64,000 nucleotides of DNA from contig OU342807.1 of NCBI GenBank assembly GCA_910591455.2, positions 14,810,594 through 14,874,593 on the forward strand. Direction: 5' to 3'. Each line of letters starts with the position of its first letter. The stretch's first letter is position 1. This DNA is from Pholis gunnellus (lineage: Eukaryota; Chordata; Actinopteri; Perciformes; Pholidae). The notes below the pieces were generated by a model that saw only the letters and a program-made list of their open reading frames with translations, was not told where the DNA came from and ran no database searches. This document shows positions 1 through 12,685 of the stretch, in pieces. The translations under genes and the position numbers were made by a program.

Positions 1-1442
1 CTGGGAACCAAATCCTTGACACTTTCCTGTTTTCCTGTCTTTTAAAATGATTAGAAACGCTGATGTGAGCCATGATCACATAACCCTCTCTTCTAAAGCT
101 GATTTATAAATAGAACCTGTGTGCAGCTGGAGAAGCCAAAGAAGTGCTATTGAACAGTTAATCCCATAAAACCAACAGATTACTGCATATTCTTTGCCAG
201 TCAAGGCAGTAGGCCATTAGCCCAAAGTGCCCTCTTAGTCTCTACATGTTCCGATAATACTTGGCCCTTTTAATCCAGACTCACTCTTTAAATGTCTTCC
301 TATATTTTCTTTTTTTCTTATTATTAGTGAACATAAATAACTCACTCTTGTCTCAATTATTGCTCTCACCATTATCAGCATTCTTGCGATTTGCATCTTT
401 ATTTTCCACTGTTCATTTTCTCAATCCACACAGGCCTTTTTCCTTAAGCAAACACACTCAACAAGTGTAAACTCAACCAATCCACTTTGCGAGCCAATCC
501 CTTTCCCCCCTTTCTCTCATAAACTAACTGCCATCCACCATTAAGCAGCACTTTGGAAAATAGTAAATTTCAGCCATCACCGTGAGAAGAAACTGAGTAG
601 AGAAACATGGCTCCTGGTAGACAACATCCTCATTAGCCAGAGAAGAGAAATGGATGGAGGGAGACAGAGAAGGGAGAAGGATCTTAGGAGGAGTTAAAGA
701 CAGATGGACCAACTCTTTGCCATTGAACTAAATGGGTCATGGAAATCAGAGAAATTGAGTATTTGTCACTCTAAGCCTCTTGGAGTGCCTCTGGTGCTCC
801 AGAAGGATATATGTTCAGTGCTCTGCAAGCACATTCAATTCAGTATTATACTGTACACACATCTTCCACCAAATGTGATTGTAATGACGTTATTTGAGTG
901 ACAGACACATATGATGGAGTATTAATCATTAAGAAGGCATACACACAAAAACAGTTCTGGTGTTATAAAGGCCAGCTTTGCCTCTCTAAAAAACAGTTTC
1001 TAAGGTTCATCACATACATGCTGAAAGCGCTGCTGGTGTCAATAGAGACCTGTTGTCATCAGCTGTCCATACGTGTGTGTGTGTTTGTTGGCATTCATGT
1101 GTGTGTTGGCCTGTGCTTCTTTTGTGGCGCTATATGAGAGTCCAAGATAAACAGAGGAGGGAGTATTTCATTATCAAATGTCTCTTCTCAGCCTGCTCAT
1201 TTCTATGTAAGCTAAAATCACACTTTATGAACTCCACTGTTCAAAACCCATTCTTATCCCTTACCCTTTTACTCAGATTACTGGGAGAAGTTGGGAATGG
1301 CGAACAGAGAGGGAAAAGAGGAGAGAAGGGTGGATGGACAGCTCTGCTGATGGCGGAGGCAGATATGTCTTTGGTTATCTACTATTTCTGCCTCTGGCAG
1401 AGAAGTGAAGTACACAAAACCACAAAAACACACAGACACATG
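1..1442. other. Unique non-coding sequence
   Basis: No gene, transposon motif or ordered repeat is seen. Base composition is AT-leaning. A short GT run near 1073-1084 is the only simple repeat. The open frames here are short, lack family motifs and are best taken as chance. Confidence 0.6.
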
Positions 1443-1469
1443 CACACACACACACACACACACACACAC
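1443..1469. repeat. (CA)n microsatellite, 27 bp
   Basis: Uninterrupted CA dinucleotides, preceded by imperfect ACACAGACACATG sequence. It lies inside a reading frame that runs through the repeat, which explains the Thr/His-rich chance peptide there. Confidence 0.95.
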
Positions 1470-1599
1470 TGGACGGGACTAGGCGGTAGCCACTGGTGCC
1501 TGGCTGTATCGATTAGAAGAATAACACAGTTATTTCTGCAGGTCTGTCTCCAACAGCTGTCCCCCTATGGCTGCGGGTGAAATGACGAGGGGGGTGTGG

Positions 1600-1905
1600 G
1601 GCTATAGGCAGGAGGTAGGAAGGAGATCAAGAAAAAAAAAGCAGATGGACTAAGAAATGCAAGGAGAGATGGATAATGTGCGAAAGCAGGACGGACAGAT
1701 TAAGGTAAAGAAAGGACATGGAAAGGAGAGATGGAAGAGAAGGAAAGAGGAAACCATGAGGTGGAGGGAAAGAGAGTAAGGGGTAGATTAGAGAACAGGA
1801 GCGAACAAAGAGACATGAAGTGAAACAAAGATGTAAGAGAGAGGGTTAATTGTGGGAGGCAGTATAGGGGAAAAACTGGAAAGGAAAGAAACCACCAAAG
1901 ATTTT
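1600..1905. repeat. Purine-rich low-complexity tract
   Basis: About 300 bases of the plus strand are dominated by A and G (GGAAGGAGA, AAGGAGAGATGG and similar words) without a fixed period. Such polypurine tracts are common in fish intergenic DNA. No coding or transposon signal is seen in it. Confidence 0.7.
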
Positions 1906-2002
1906 ATCCTTCAACACATGTCCACAGCTATGGATTGGATGCGACTTTATATGAGATGTTTCTGATCAGTGCTGGCGAGGAGATTAAACAGTAACTCAAC
2001 CG

Positions 2003-2202
2003 GTGTGTGTGTGTGTTTGACAGATTGCATTGGAGTGAGTTATGGATTTGTGTATTGCGTATAAGTGTGCCTCTACCTGTGTGTGGTGTGTGTGTGTGTG
2101 TGTAGGTGTGTGTGTGTGTCTGGATGTGTGCATACATTAATTTTGTGTGCCATGGTGTGTGCATTTGTTTATGTGTAGGGTAGCTTACAGTGTATGTGGT
2201 AT

Positions 2203-2233
<31 letters not shown>

Positions 2234-2262
2234 CGTGCGTGTGTGTGTGTGTGTGTGTGTGT
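2003..2262. repeat. Interrupted (GT)n cluster
   Basis: Four GT-rich blocks lie within 260 bp: 2003-2016, about 2079-2103, 2107-2120 and 2211-2262. The last is the longest and carries GTGC interruptions. Alternating purine-pyrimidine tracts of this length can form left-handed DNA, which is general knowledge and not shown here. A further CA run with GCGC flanks lies near 2441-2458. Confidence 0.95.
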
Positions 2263-2674
2263 ACATCCACATTTTCCAGGGGTAATAGTTAACTGCCAGA
2301 GTGGAGTGCCACTGACAGAAATACATTGATGTGAGACAAAATTTACAACTGCTCTCACCCTCCTCCTCCCTTTTCCCTCACCCTTCTCCATTCCAGCCAC
2401 CCTGATGGGCCAAGGTCGGCCAATTACCCTTCACTGACCAGCGCGCACACACACACACTTACAGAAGCGCGTGTCCCGTCAGCTTGTGTGTGTATGAGTG
2501 TAGTGCCGTGGACAGCGGCCTGGCATGCTAGATTCATGGGAAATATGTCAGCCATCAGCCTGGGCATTTCAAACAATGCCTCACAATGTGCTTGACAGCC
2601 CTGAAAAACAGCCTGGTGCTTGGAAACTGCCAGCCCATCATCTCAACTCCCTCATCTGGGCTCTCTCTGGCTTC

Positions 2675-2677
<3 letters not shown>

Positions 2678-2737
<60 letters not shown>
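2678..2737. repeat. (TC)30 microsatellite
   Basis: Thirty perfect TC units. Pyrimidine-rich imperfect CT continues to about 2830. It explains the Ser-Leu repeat peptides that appear in several frames. Confidence 0.97.
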
Positions 2738-2740
<3 letters not shown>

Positions 2741-3080
2741 CTGTTTGTGTGCTCATCTCCCAGCATCTCTCTCTATATCTCATTTTCTCTCCTAATTCAC
2801 CCTCCAAGCTCTCATTTTCTGTCACGGACACTCTCTCTGAAATCCTTCCCCTCTATATTTTCATTTTACCAATTCTCCATCCTCAGACACATCCCCAATG
2901 TTACATTTTTTTTCTTCTCCCCGCTCCACAAAAGCACGTTTATTCACAGCATTTTACCCCCCGTTCCATTCCTCCTCCGCTCCTCCATCCTGTAAAGCAG
3001 CACCAGATGCCCCTTATTAGGAGCTGAGCGTCAGGTCACCCGGTAGTTAGGTACATAACACACACTGATGCTCGCACGCG

Positions 3081-3098
3081 CACACACACACACACACA
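3081..3098. repeat. Short (CA)9 microsatellite
   Basis: Nine CA units directly after a GCACGCG stretch. Confidence 0.9.
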
Positions 3099-3341
3099 TA
3101 GCCAGGGTAGTTATGTACATGATGGTATTATCTGGCCAGTCAGTGATATATCTTGGTGAGACACCAGCCCATAAAGCTGCAGGGACATGCAGTCCCCGTC
3201 TCCCCTTTCTCCACCCCGCTCCCCTCCAGCCAGACGCAGTAACAGGCGGCCCTGATTCACAGCATTCAATTTACACTGGCTCGTAACAGGAGGTGATGGG
3301 CTCTTGGAGGTTTGAGGAGGGCTATCGGTTGGTAGGTTGGC

Positions 3342-3371
3342 GGGGGGGGGGGGGGGGGGGGGGGGTGGGGG
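3342..3371. repeat. Long G homopolymer
   Basis: Twenty-four consecutive G, then T and five more G. Runs of this length are prone to sequencing and assembly length errors, so the exact count is unreliable. The G-rich strand could form quadruplexes. Confidence 0.9.
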
Positions 3372-3567
3372 AATAGAGAAAATGTGTTTGAGCTAGGAAG
3401 GGAAGAGAAATAGTGAGTTCTCAGCGAGTATGATCCTATTACTGATTAGGATGATGAAGAATTTAGAGACATGCATTTAGATTAAATGGAAGTCTAAATT
3501 GACAATTATGTAACTCTGTTGATGTCAAAATGCAACCTCAATGTCCTCTCACTCCCATTGTAGACGC

Positions 3568-3604
3568 TGTGTGTGTGTGTGTGTGTGTGTGAGTGTGTGT
3601 GTGC
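3568..3604. repeat. (TG)n microsatellite
   Basis: Twelve TG units, one GAG interruption, then six more. It gives rise to chance Cys/Val-rich and Thr/His-rich peptides on the two strands. Confidence 0.95.
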
Positions 3605-6600
3605 TGACCCTTTTGTGTCTTGTGTGTGCATGTTTCGAAGTCTGCACACAAGCGCCAACGCGGGCAATGAAAACAATCCAAAGAACAGGCCGACCTCAAT
3701 CCCATTCCCCGTATGAATATGTATCATTCCAAAAACCTTGATCCATATCTGCTCGCTGTAATTCTAAACGCTGCAGTCCCAAGCAGCAACCCCCCAGCCC
3801 CATTTCCTTCCATGCTATGCATAGTAAACGTATAAGTCTGTTACGGTTCAACAGCACATCTACATCTGATAATTTATTTGGGAAAATATGTTTATGCTTG
3901 CTTCTGCTTAAAAGTCTTTTCAGGTATTATGTGATATTTCTTTTCTACGCCTCAGAGAAAATGATGCACTGGTGGCTCTTAGAAGAAAATAATAATAATA
4001 TTAAGAAAACAGGATTTACAACCTCCTGAACTTCTGCATAGACATGTGTTAATGTGCATTTATCATTGAATCCAAGGTCACATGTAGCCAGCTGGTACTC
4101 TCCTTGATAAGAAGAATAGAAGTATAACAACAACATGCAAATGTATTCATTCAGTCATTACTGTATTGATTTAACTGTATTGGGCATTTGCATGCATGCA
4201 AAGTGTGTAAACGGGTAGTAGCAACATTATGAAGCCTTCTCAGTGTTGTACACTAGCTCCATCACAGTCTCTGGACATTTATTATGTAATATTGCTCCCC
4301 TGCCTATGGGCATTACAGTGATGTTCGTGGTGGGAGGTAGTAAACAAATAGCGTAGCATCTAAAACGTAAGCCCAGTGGATCGTCGAAACATCTACTCAT
4401 ATGAGTGTGTCCATATAATTATGAATGATGTGAGCTGTGTTTGTTTTTCACGGAACCCTGCCATTTAAACCGAATGCATATGCCTGAATGTTTCCAACGA
4501 AATGTGGAAAAGTAATGAAATCATGTGTTTACTATCAGCAGGACAGATAAATATACAGCGCACCCGGTCCAGAGAGATATGCCTGTCAGTGTTGTGTGTA
4601 CATGTATCCTACGTTTTTATGTTATTTGGATAATTGATTGCACGTGTAAATGCCAAAAGCTTTCCACACATATCACTCAGAGGCACATGGTCCGCTGAAC
4701 GAGGCCTGATCTTTTGACATATAAGCGTATGAGAATGATGGATACACTTGTGGGCCCGAGAGTTGACATTCATGCTCAGCTGATAATTCATGAGCTTCAT
4801 TGTGCATGGATCTCCCTATTCCTCCCCGAGACTGACAAGAGGAGTGGAGCACTGGGGAGCACAGAGGAGAGATTTAGCATTCAAACTTTAGCATGTGTGT
4901 GTTTCAAATGGTCAGTGACATCCATTGCGAGTGATTCATATTCACAGTGTACATTTGTGCCGTGCAGGTAATGGGTTCTGATGCATGCTGGATCATTGAG
5001 ATTCATTGTGTGCATTGGCGCTGCAGCCGCGGATCTGTCAATAGACGGTCGGGGGAGGAAGTGAGGGACGTGGGACGGAGGGAGAGAGGGACTGAGCAGA
5101 GGTTCGGCTGTCGTCTCTGTCATTTCTTACTTGGAGAGTGAGACCCTTGGGACCCCTCTTCAGTTGTAAATGGACAGAGCACACACAGATGCACACAGTG
5201 TAGTGGGGCCAGTGTCGGTGGCAAACCAGTGAGACTATGTCCATATAAATGATATGTGCCCATCAGGAAGGCCATCCCTGCTGACATATCAGCAGGCCTG
5301 CCATCGGGTCTGAAAGTCACATTAGTAGCAAGAGAAGAAGGAGAATGAGAGAAGGAGTAGAACAAGTTGTGACACTAAACAGGAGAGGAAGGTATATGAG
5401 GGGGAAAAAAGTGTGTGTAAATGATAGAGTCTAGATAGAATTTAAAGAGACAAGAAGCATTCGGCTGTTGGTTGAAAAACAATAAATGCAAAGCCCCCTG
5501 CTTTCTCACACGCGTACCATCTTTTACCCTCTGCATCTTTATCTTTATTCTGATGTCTGCACACTCCTCTATAATATTGTGATGCTTCAGAGATTTGAGG
5601 CCTAAAGCACCCTTCTCCACGCATCCACAAACACACACGCGCCGACGTACATGGCAGATATACAGAACATCAACTTTCTTATGAGGCTATTGTTTTAGAG
5701 CTGCTCATCCCAGAAAGCCATCCTGGCAGCATCAATGTTTATGTTCTGTTTGAGGGGGTTTTACAGTGCATCATATTTCCGAACATCTCAGTGGACTCCT
5801 TATATTAGAGGCAGCTTCAGGTTACAGATGAGTGATCGCAAATGGAATAGAACTGAACAAGACACGGTCAACAGGTGTGAAGTAAGCATGTTTTATTCTT
5901 GTATTTCTGCATACAACTGACCAGAATATATTATCTTTATACTCACAAGGACAAAACAAAACTTTTCAGTAGCCTGCTACAGATGATTTAGGTCTTTTTT
6001 TTACTAAAGCTTTTTCAAACATTGAAGCTGCACTGATCAATATTTCTTTTGATAAAAACAATGGTTACGTGTAATGGGAAAGCGTGGTGACAAACAAAGA
6101 TAATTATTACCCGACTTTGCAGTTATTCTCAAATCTAGGGAGTCTTAGAATCGTTCAGCTCATTGTTTCAGTTTCACAGCCCGTAATTTTACCGTTTTAA
6201 TTGAGTCTCACTGCTCTTCAACTGAATTTTCATTAGCAGCAGGCAGCTGAAACTCCATATTTCATGTCAAAGTCTAATAATGCTGTGAACAAAATCAGTT
6301 CAAGGGAAACTAATGAAGCATTAGCAATCAAATAAGTACCATGAATGCAGGAATCATTAAATATATATTATATTTAATATATTAAATACATTGTCATGTT
6401 CAGTACTTTACTGCAACCATTAGCTTATTGTGTTGATCATTTTGATCTGTCCATAATAAGTATATTCTACCATTAAATATAATACCACAAACTAGCTATT
6501 TAAGTATACTAGCTATTCTAAAAGTAATAATAATAATACAAATAATAATGATTACTAATTACTAATAATAACTTCTTCTTTTTTTCAAGAGTAATTACAC

Positions 6601-7295
6601 AAACAGACCACTGGAAACAAATTCTTCCCAAACTGATCCTCCTAACATGCAATCAGCACCCTGTAGAACTCACAAGAAGTAGAGATTCAGAAACCACTGC
6701 ACTACAATTCAATAGAACACAATCTGATGGATTTCTTCTCTTTCAAAGCACAGCATATTCATTTTGAAATAAACTGAAAGGTTACCTCACATTCATTGCT
6801 CAACATTATTCAGTAGTGATCTTTAATTGCATGCCAAGAATAATTCAGGCTAGGTATGAAACTTTTTTCAAACACTAAAAGTGAAAGCCAATGATAGGGC
6901 AGCTCATTGGCAGCAGGTACAGATTGAGCTCATGTACTCCTCTTTTGTTGTAGTTCCATCCTTTATCGATGCAAATCTGTCAGTACATTATCATGTGGCC
7001 TTCCTTTTGAGCAATGTTAATGGGTGCATGGGTCAAGTATAATTTGCTGTACTTAAATCTAAGAGTTGCAGAGATTTCAGGTGAATCGCTGTCCTTCAAG
7101 CCAGCAGAGAGTGGTGTTTAATACTCTAATGCACTTCCCAGTTTTATAGTGAATGTTCAAAGCATGGTTATACTTCTAATGCCAGAATTTTACAGATACA
7201 GGAAAGGAAGAAAAACAGGTGGCTGTATGTCCAAAGACAATATGGAAAATAGAGAGCATTTTGATGGAAACCACATGTTGAATCCAGAAAGCCGC
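3605..7295. other. Unique non-coding sequence, partly AT-rich
   Basis: No gene or recognised repeat. A GC-richer purine patch lies at about 5020-5160. 6350-6560 is very AT-rich, with short self-complementary words such as TTTAATATATTAAA and some TAA/AAT triplet runs. Nothing here supports a coding exon. Confidence 0.5.
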
Positions 7296-7330
7296 TCATT
7301 CATTCATTCATTCATTCATTCATTCATTCA
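7296..7330. repeat. (ATTC)n tetranucleotide microsatellite
   Basis: About nine units of ATTC/CATT in perfect register. This is the only clean tetranucleotide repeat in the window. Confidence 0.96.
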
Positions 7331-8966
7331 GTTGGCCTCAAAGACCCCTCATTAAAAGGCATGCCAGGGTCTCTCACATGCCTCCTCTCTGTACCACTGC
7401 CAAGCAGTGACACTGTTTGTCCTTGTGTTGAGCTGTTACTTGATTTGTCTTAAAATAGATTAATAAAATTACTGTGTTGGCCATTCAAACCTTTAGTGTT
7501 TGCCAAGACACACTGCTGTCGATGAAGGTTGAAATGGTGAAAATAAGTCTATAACTATTTTAATGCTTTAATTCAAACCTTTAAATCAAAGAAAGTGGTG
7601 TAAGATTTAAAACAAGAATGACTTAACTGCCTCTGGCTGAGTTGATATTTTTTAAACGCTTGCCTGTCTCTTCCCACACAAACATTTTAGAATATTGATA
7701 AGTACATAAATACTTGAAGCCAATATGAGCCAATATGAAACCTCCATCCATTCTTATGAATATGGTACTCAGTCGACCGTCAGTTCAATTTGACATATAA
7801 CAAAAATCACAATGTGTATTATTGTTATTCTTCAAAAGAGTATTTATAGTCCCCTACTTTATTAATTATATGCTATGTTTCTCGGATTTTGATCATTGAT
7901 ATCTATATCTATATTTGATCATCTCTGGATATCATTGATGCCCCATTTCGACTAGATTGTGATCTGTTTTGCAACTGTCTTGCACTTTTAAATACATTTA
8001 GTTGGAAACTGATATCAAAATAAAACTGTATACATGATTTCTTTTTTTTTACCTGAGTGCAGGGCCTGTGTCAGGGTTGCTGTTTGCTTATGCAAGCAAG
8101 AGCAGCTGAAATATTTTTGGTTCCCATTGAAATGAGCTGTCTGGTAAAGAAATGCAGAAACTTCTTCCAGCAGCAATGGAGCACGTACGCTGTCATCTCA
8201 GGTGATATGTTTTTAGTTTCAAAGATGATCCAAAGAAAGTTTTGTCCAGATGTTCACATATTTCACAACTATATTTAAAAACCAATCATATGTATATTAA
8301 TTTATATAGATGGATACATAATGACAATAAATTGGCACAACAATGACTCACAAGCAAGACAAACATGTGAGAAAAGGGTGCTGTGGTTATTAATATATTG
8401 TATAGCTATATTGTTGCTATTGACACTGAGACATACCTTTTTACATTAGTAAATGAGAACAATCTGTTGTCTATTTACATATATCTACCTCTGTTTTCTT
8501 CATGATCCATAGCATATGGCCCTGATTATCACTTTCCCTGCAATAATATTTGAGAATAGACACCTGTGCAAACACATAGTAGACAAGATATTGTTTTTTA
8601 TGAAAGTGTGCTATGAAGATCATCTACCACAAATCAACAAGGGATGTTAGCTAGCATAGCACATACCTTGATAATCAAAGGCAGTGCATGGTGCTCTTCA
8701 TCTTCTAGTTTATACATCCATGGTTTGGACTCACACTGCTCTGGCAAACTCACTGTGCTCTTTAAAAGTCAGCTCTCCACTTTAGTTTGAGCATCTCAAT
8801 TTAAGCTTTTTCATTTAAAATGATCATTTTACATTTCAAACTAGCTTTTTCTTTCTCCTTTTTCTTTTTTAAGTCTAATTATGGCCTGAATATTCCTAGT
8901 AGTTTAGCAAAATAATATTTTTTTGACTCTGCATTTGAACTTGTAATTTTAATTCAGGTGATATAT
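7331..8966. other. Unique AT-rich non-coding sequence
   Basis: No coding or transposon signal was found. It contains short runs such as the ATCTATATCT repeats near 7895-7915 and a T-rich patch at 8845-8875. Confidence 0.5.
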
Positions 8967-9006
8967 GGGCTGATATCTGCTGTACACTCCAGTTAAATGT
9001 TACTCT
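8967..9006 (+). repeat. 40-bp direct repeat, copy 1
   Basis: Matches 10994-11033 at 37 of 40 bases on the same strand, 2027 bp apart. The best-conserved core is TACACTCCAGTTAAATGTTA. Similarity beyond the 40 bp is weak. The family is not recognised. Confidence 0.85.
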
Positions 9007-10993
9007 TATATTTTGTATTCTGACCCAAAATATCCTCCGTACAAGTGACGGACCTGGAAAGTGTAATTCCATGGTCTGGTCACTATACGCAAAAATCACT
9101 TCCCAGGGGTTGGCCAGAGTTGCCAGAGTTTCCAGCTCAGTCACAACTTACACAACACACGTGATTCAACCAAAATCATGATGTTTCCAGAAGCTTCATC
9201 TGCATGATATAACCAGAGATAAAATGTTAGATAAATATTGCAACCAGTAAAGAGTGCAGTTAGGAAACACACACATTCTCATGTCATGGTAAGTAGGTCC
9301 TTCGTTATTCCTAATGACAATTGAATAGAACTCATGTCAAAGAACTATTTCACAAATAAAATGAGTCAATAAAATATGAGTGGATGAACCCAACAAAGTT
9401 TTCTGGAACTTGTTTTTGATCATACCATGTCAGCTTGTTAGCCCAACGTTATTTTCCCCAGCCTGACTTTATCAAAAACAGCCCAGTTGGGCAGATGCCG
9501 GTTCAATAGAGGGCACCGCTGGGCTGGGATGAAACATGCCAGGGAGCTGAAATAAGAATCCTACTGTAGCAAAGGCATGACCTGCCCAACTCTGCCTTTA
9601 GTTGGCTAGTTAGCATCGTAGGAAGAAATATCCCTGCCAGGGACATTAGGTATTTTCAGTCAGAAAAATGGATGGCTGCCATCTGGAAAAATAAATAAAT
9701 ATATTGTCTAAAAATAAAGATCCATTGTTAAAAAAATTACTGTTGTAGATCTGCCACCAGCATTACTGTAAACTGCACATGTGCAGCTTGAAAGATTTAA
9801 CCTGGCTGGGAAAAAACGGACTTAACCATGCTACAGTAATCAAGTGGGCAGGGCTTATTTCTTGAGCTAAAGGTAACAAGTGATGCTAATCAACTTTAAT
9901 CAACTTGAGGCCGGTGGAAAAACGCACGGAAGCGACGCATTTATTATGAAAAACACAGTCAGCATCAGCAGCAACGTGATAGCCTAAAAACACAACAGCC
10001 CTGCAACAGTTGAAGCAGTGAGGTTATACTGTTGAAGTACCGAATAAAGCTATAGCTACGAAGCTCAATTGACCTTACTGCACCTGCCCAGAGCAAGAGT
10101 TTCCCAGACTTGGACTGAAGGATGAACTAAAACGCAACACGTGCCTCGTCTTGCCATAGCATTTACTCTTGTGGTGGACACCTCTGCGCAGAGGGAGGCC
10201 GAAAACAAACACCTGGTTCAAGGTAGGACCGCTCGCTACTGTTACCGTGTGTTAATGTTTATGGCTGGTTTTAATGAGCAGTGTAACGTTAACAGTTCGT
10301 CCGGCTGTTTATGGATTTGCTAATTGGCAACAAACTGCCGCTGGCGGACTACAGTTCCAGTGTTTGACTGGCAGATGCCTGTTAGGAGTGATTCAGAGGT
10401 GACAGAGTGCACACTGATTGATTTGGATGGAAATACTGCAAAACAAAAAGTAAGAGGGAAGGTCACATGCAGATGTTTGGTGAGTGGTTCAGTGGCTTTC
10501 ATAGAACAAGTTGCTGTCCTCTAGGACGCAGCTGATTTAATTCTGCTGATTTAATATCCTGTTTCAAGGCACAGACTAGAATGCATCTATCTGATATTGT
10601 TTGATGTGTTCTGTTGGCATGTATTACATTGAGCATGAGTCTTGACCAACCACGAGAGAGAGATACTCTGATTTCATTTCTATTAGTTTATTATCAAGGG
10701 GATGCTTCATGAGAGTAAGATGCCTCTTAATGAGAAATTATTTAGTAGTATTGTTGTAGATCAAAAGAGGTAATTTGAATGACTCAGAACATTTAATACA
10801 GCCGCTTCATTAGCATGCGTGTGTTCTCTAAAAGATTGTGGATTTAACATTTTGATAAATTTGATTTAAGCAGCGAGTGCTGGCAAATCTGCCCTTTTGT
10901 TAGTCACTTTTTGAGTCGCGTTTTTAAATACTGGCTTTTGAGGACAAATATGTTTATTTATTCCAAAGGGATTGGAGTGATGTGTGTGTGTAT
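9007..10993. other. Unassigned sequence between two 40-bp repeats
   Basis: No family motif is seen. 9900-10480 is more GC-rich than its surroundings and has two sequences that fit splice donors on the plus strand, CAAG/GTAGGA near 10219 and AAAG/GTAAGA-like near 10446. I cannot match any frame to a known protein, so it could be a non-coding exon, a transposon interior or chance. Confidence 0.35.
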
Positions 10994-11033
10994 AGGCTTA
11001 TATCTGCCGTACACTCCAGTTAAATGTTACTCT
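10994..11033 (+). repeat. 40-bp direct repeat, copy 2
   Basis: Second copy of the 8967-9006 unit. It differs at three positions and directly follows a short GT run at 10981-10992. Confidence 0.85.
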
Positions 11034-11279
11034 GGATATACAGTATGACCTTCTGCCTCACAGATAACCATGCCACCCCACAGCCACTTGACTGTATGTG
11101 AATAGAGATGACTAAAGGCACTGCTGCAGACGTTCACCAAAAGAGACAGATATCAGTAATTTAAGTATAAGACTGAGTGTGTGTGTGTGATCTCTGGCTG
11201 AAGGTCGCCTGTCTGTCATCGCTTTGAGCACCCATGGGTCTCTGATTTTAACCTCACAGCTGCCATACATTTACTGATG

Positions 11280-11665
11280 GCCATTTCCTTCTTGTCTGCT
11301 CCCTCTCCACATTCATCCCCCTCTTTCTTTCTCCTCTCCCTCCTGTTTTTTTCCTCCTCCATGGTAATCTGGCCTTACCGTGCTCTGCCTCTCTGCCTCA
11401 TTCTCACACAGTCTGACCATTTCACCTGATCCCATAAGCACAGTTTTCTCTTGATCTTTCCCCTCCGGCTACACATTACTGATCATTCTCTTTGCGCCCT
11501 CCTCTCTCACCCTGTCTTCTCTTTCTGGTGCTCTCTTCAACCCGTCACCTCATTTTATTAAAACATTTTTTTTTCTCACAAAAAACTGTCTGGGCTACAA
11601 TCTCCACTTCTCGCCGCTTGTCTGCCTCCCTTTCTTTCTCTCTCTCTCTCTGTGCTTGCGGCTCC
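11280..11665. repeat. Pyrimidine-rich low-complexity tract
   Basis: Plus-strand C/T-rich sequence (CCCTCTCC, TTTCTTTCTC and similar) ending in a short CT microsatellite at 11637-11651. No coding support. Confidence 0.6.
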
Positions 11666-11699
11666 CGCGTTGACATAATTTAATATTCGTGGTGTCATA

Positions 11700-11994
11700 G
11701 TAAAGAGAGAGGAGGCTGAGGTTGTCAGCGCGGCGCGAGGGACCACATTGATTTAGCGCTAGCTTCACAGAGGGAGCATCTCTCTTTATTTTATTACTAG
11801 GCTACGGTCAATCTGATGCAGTGACAGGGAGGTGTTGCAATGCAGCTCAAATAAACAGCTGGAAGGCAGAAGTGGAAGTAGCAGCTTATACAGTGTTTAC
11901 TGTATATTCACAGAAAACCCACACAGGTGCAATCGATGTCAGCGTATTTAAGGGCTTGTGGGAAACTTTGTATCTGCTGTCTATGCGGTAAATA

Positions 11995-12078
<84 letters not shown>

Positions 12079-12310
12079 GGAGAGTGACAGAAGCTCCCTC
12101 TCTTTACAAGCGTCGGTTGCCTCTCACCCTTCAGTCAGTCAGCAAGAGAAACCGCTCTGTCAGATTTACAGCTGCTAGAATCTTTTTGTCTCTCGGGGCA
12201 GGTTGCATCAGAGTAAAAACCCCCGCTGCTGTTGCGTCTGTTCGCGCGGATCATCCCGCTGCGGCCATTGGACTAGGGCCACGTAAGCGCTTGCATTTAA
12301 ACAATGGTGG
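11700..12310. promoter_or_regulatory. Candidate promoter or 5' UTR, CpG-richer
   Basis: GC and CpG content rise around 11730-11760 (GCGCGGCGCGAGG) and at 12105-12300, including TTCGCGCGGATC, a CCATTGG box near 12265 and CCACGTAAGCGC near 12280. A long AG tract sits in the middle, as is frequent in fish promoters and 5' UTRs. No TATA box or start codon in good context fixes a transcription start. The 121-codon frame through here is mostly Arg-Glu from the AG repeat and should not be called a gene. The promoter role is inference only. Confidence 0.25.
12005..12074. repeat. (AG)35 microsatellite
   Basis: Seventy perfect bases of AG, preceded by ACACAC. It is the longest perfect simple repeat in the window. 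Confidence 0.97.
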
Positions 12311-12504
12311 GGGGAAGCAATGATGACAACACAATAGCCCATAAAATCCAATTAGCTCATATTGTAGGCCTATAAGCAAATGAATAAATATGCCAGCATA
12401 TGAAATAATGACCTGGCTTTGTTGAGACCGTCTCTTGATTGGTATCCACTCCGTTGCAGCGCCTACACTCAACAAACAGCGCTATCCGTCTGAGAATGAC
12501 TCAT

Positions 12505-12545
12505 AATAGAAAAGCGCTATACAAGTCCATTTACCATTTACTTTG
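12505..12545 (+). mobile_element. Short tail resembling a LINE/SINE 3' end
   Basis: The words AAAGCGCTATACAAG followed by CCATTTACCATTTAC resemble the 3' tails of fish LINEs or SINEs, which often end in a short tandem repeat. Only the tail is present and no body was recognised upstream. The assignment is from memory of the motif. Confidence 0.35.
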
Positions 12546-12685
12546 TTCCCTTGTTTTGATAATTATTTCTGCTCTGCCTTCCGCTGCACTAAAGAAGTCT
12601 CTTTATTTTGTTTTTTAAACAAATGCTCTAAACTGTAATTTTCTTTTAAACGTCTCCTCAGTTCATTTCCCATTTCCACATATAC

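Noticed and set aside
1053..1580. 175-codon plus-strand frame
   Set aside because: Runs through the CA microsatellite and GT-rich sequence. It shows no family motif.
2525..3027. Overlapping Ser/Leu-rich frames
   Set aside because: They are translations of the (TC)30 tract and nearby CT-rich DNA.
10141..10524. Two adjacent frames with donor-like sites, considered as coding exons
   Set aside because: The peptides match nothing I know, the frames are interrupted between them, and donors alone are too weak. Kept only as a note in the region entry.
11958..12323. 121-codon frame with Arg-Glu repeats
   Set aside because: Translation of the (AG)35 tract. The flanks are not recognisable protein.
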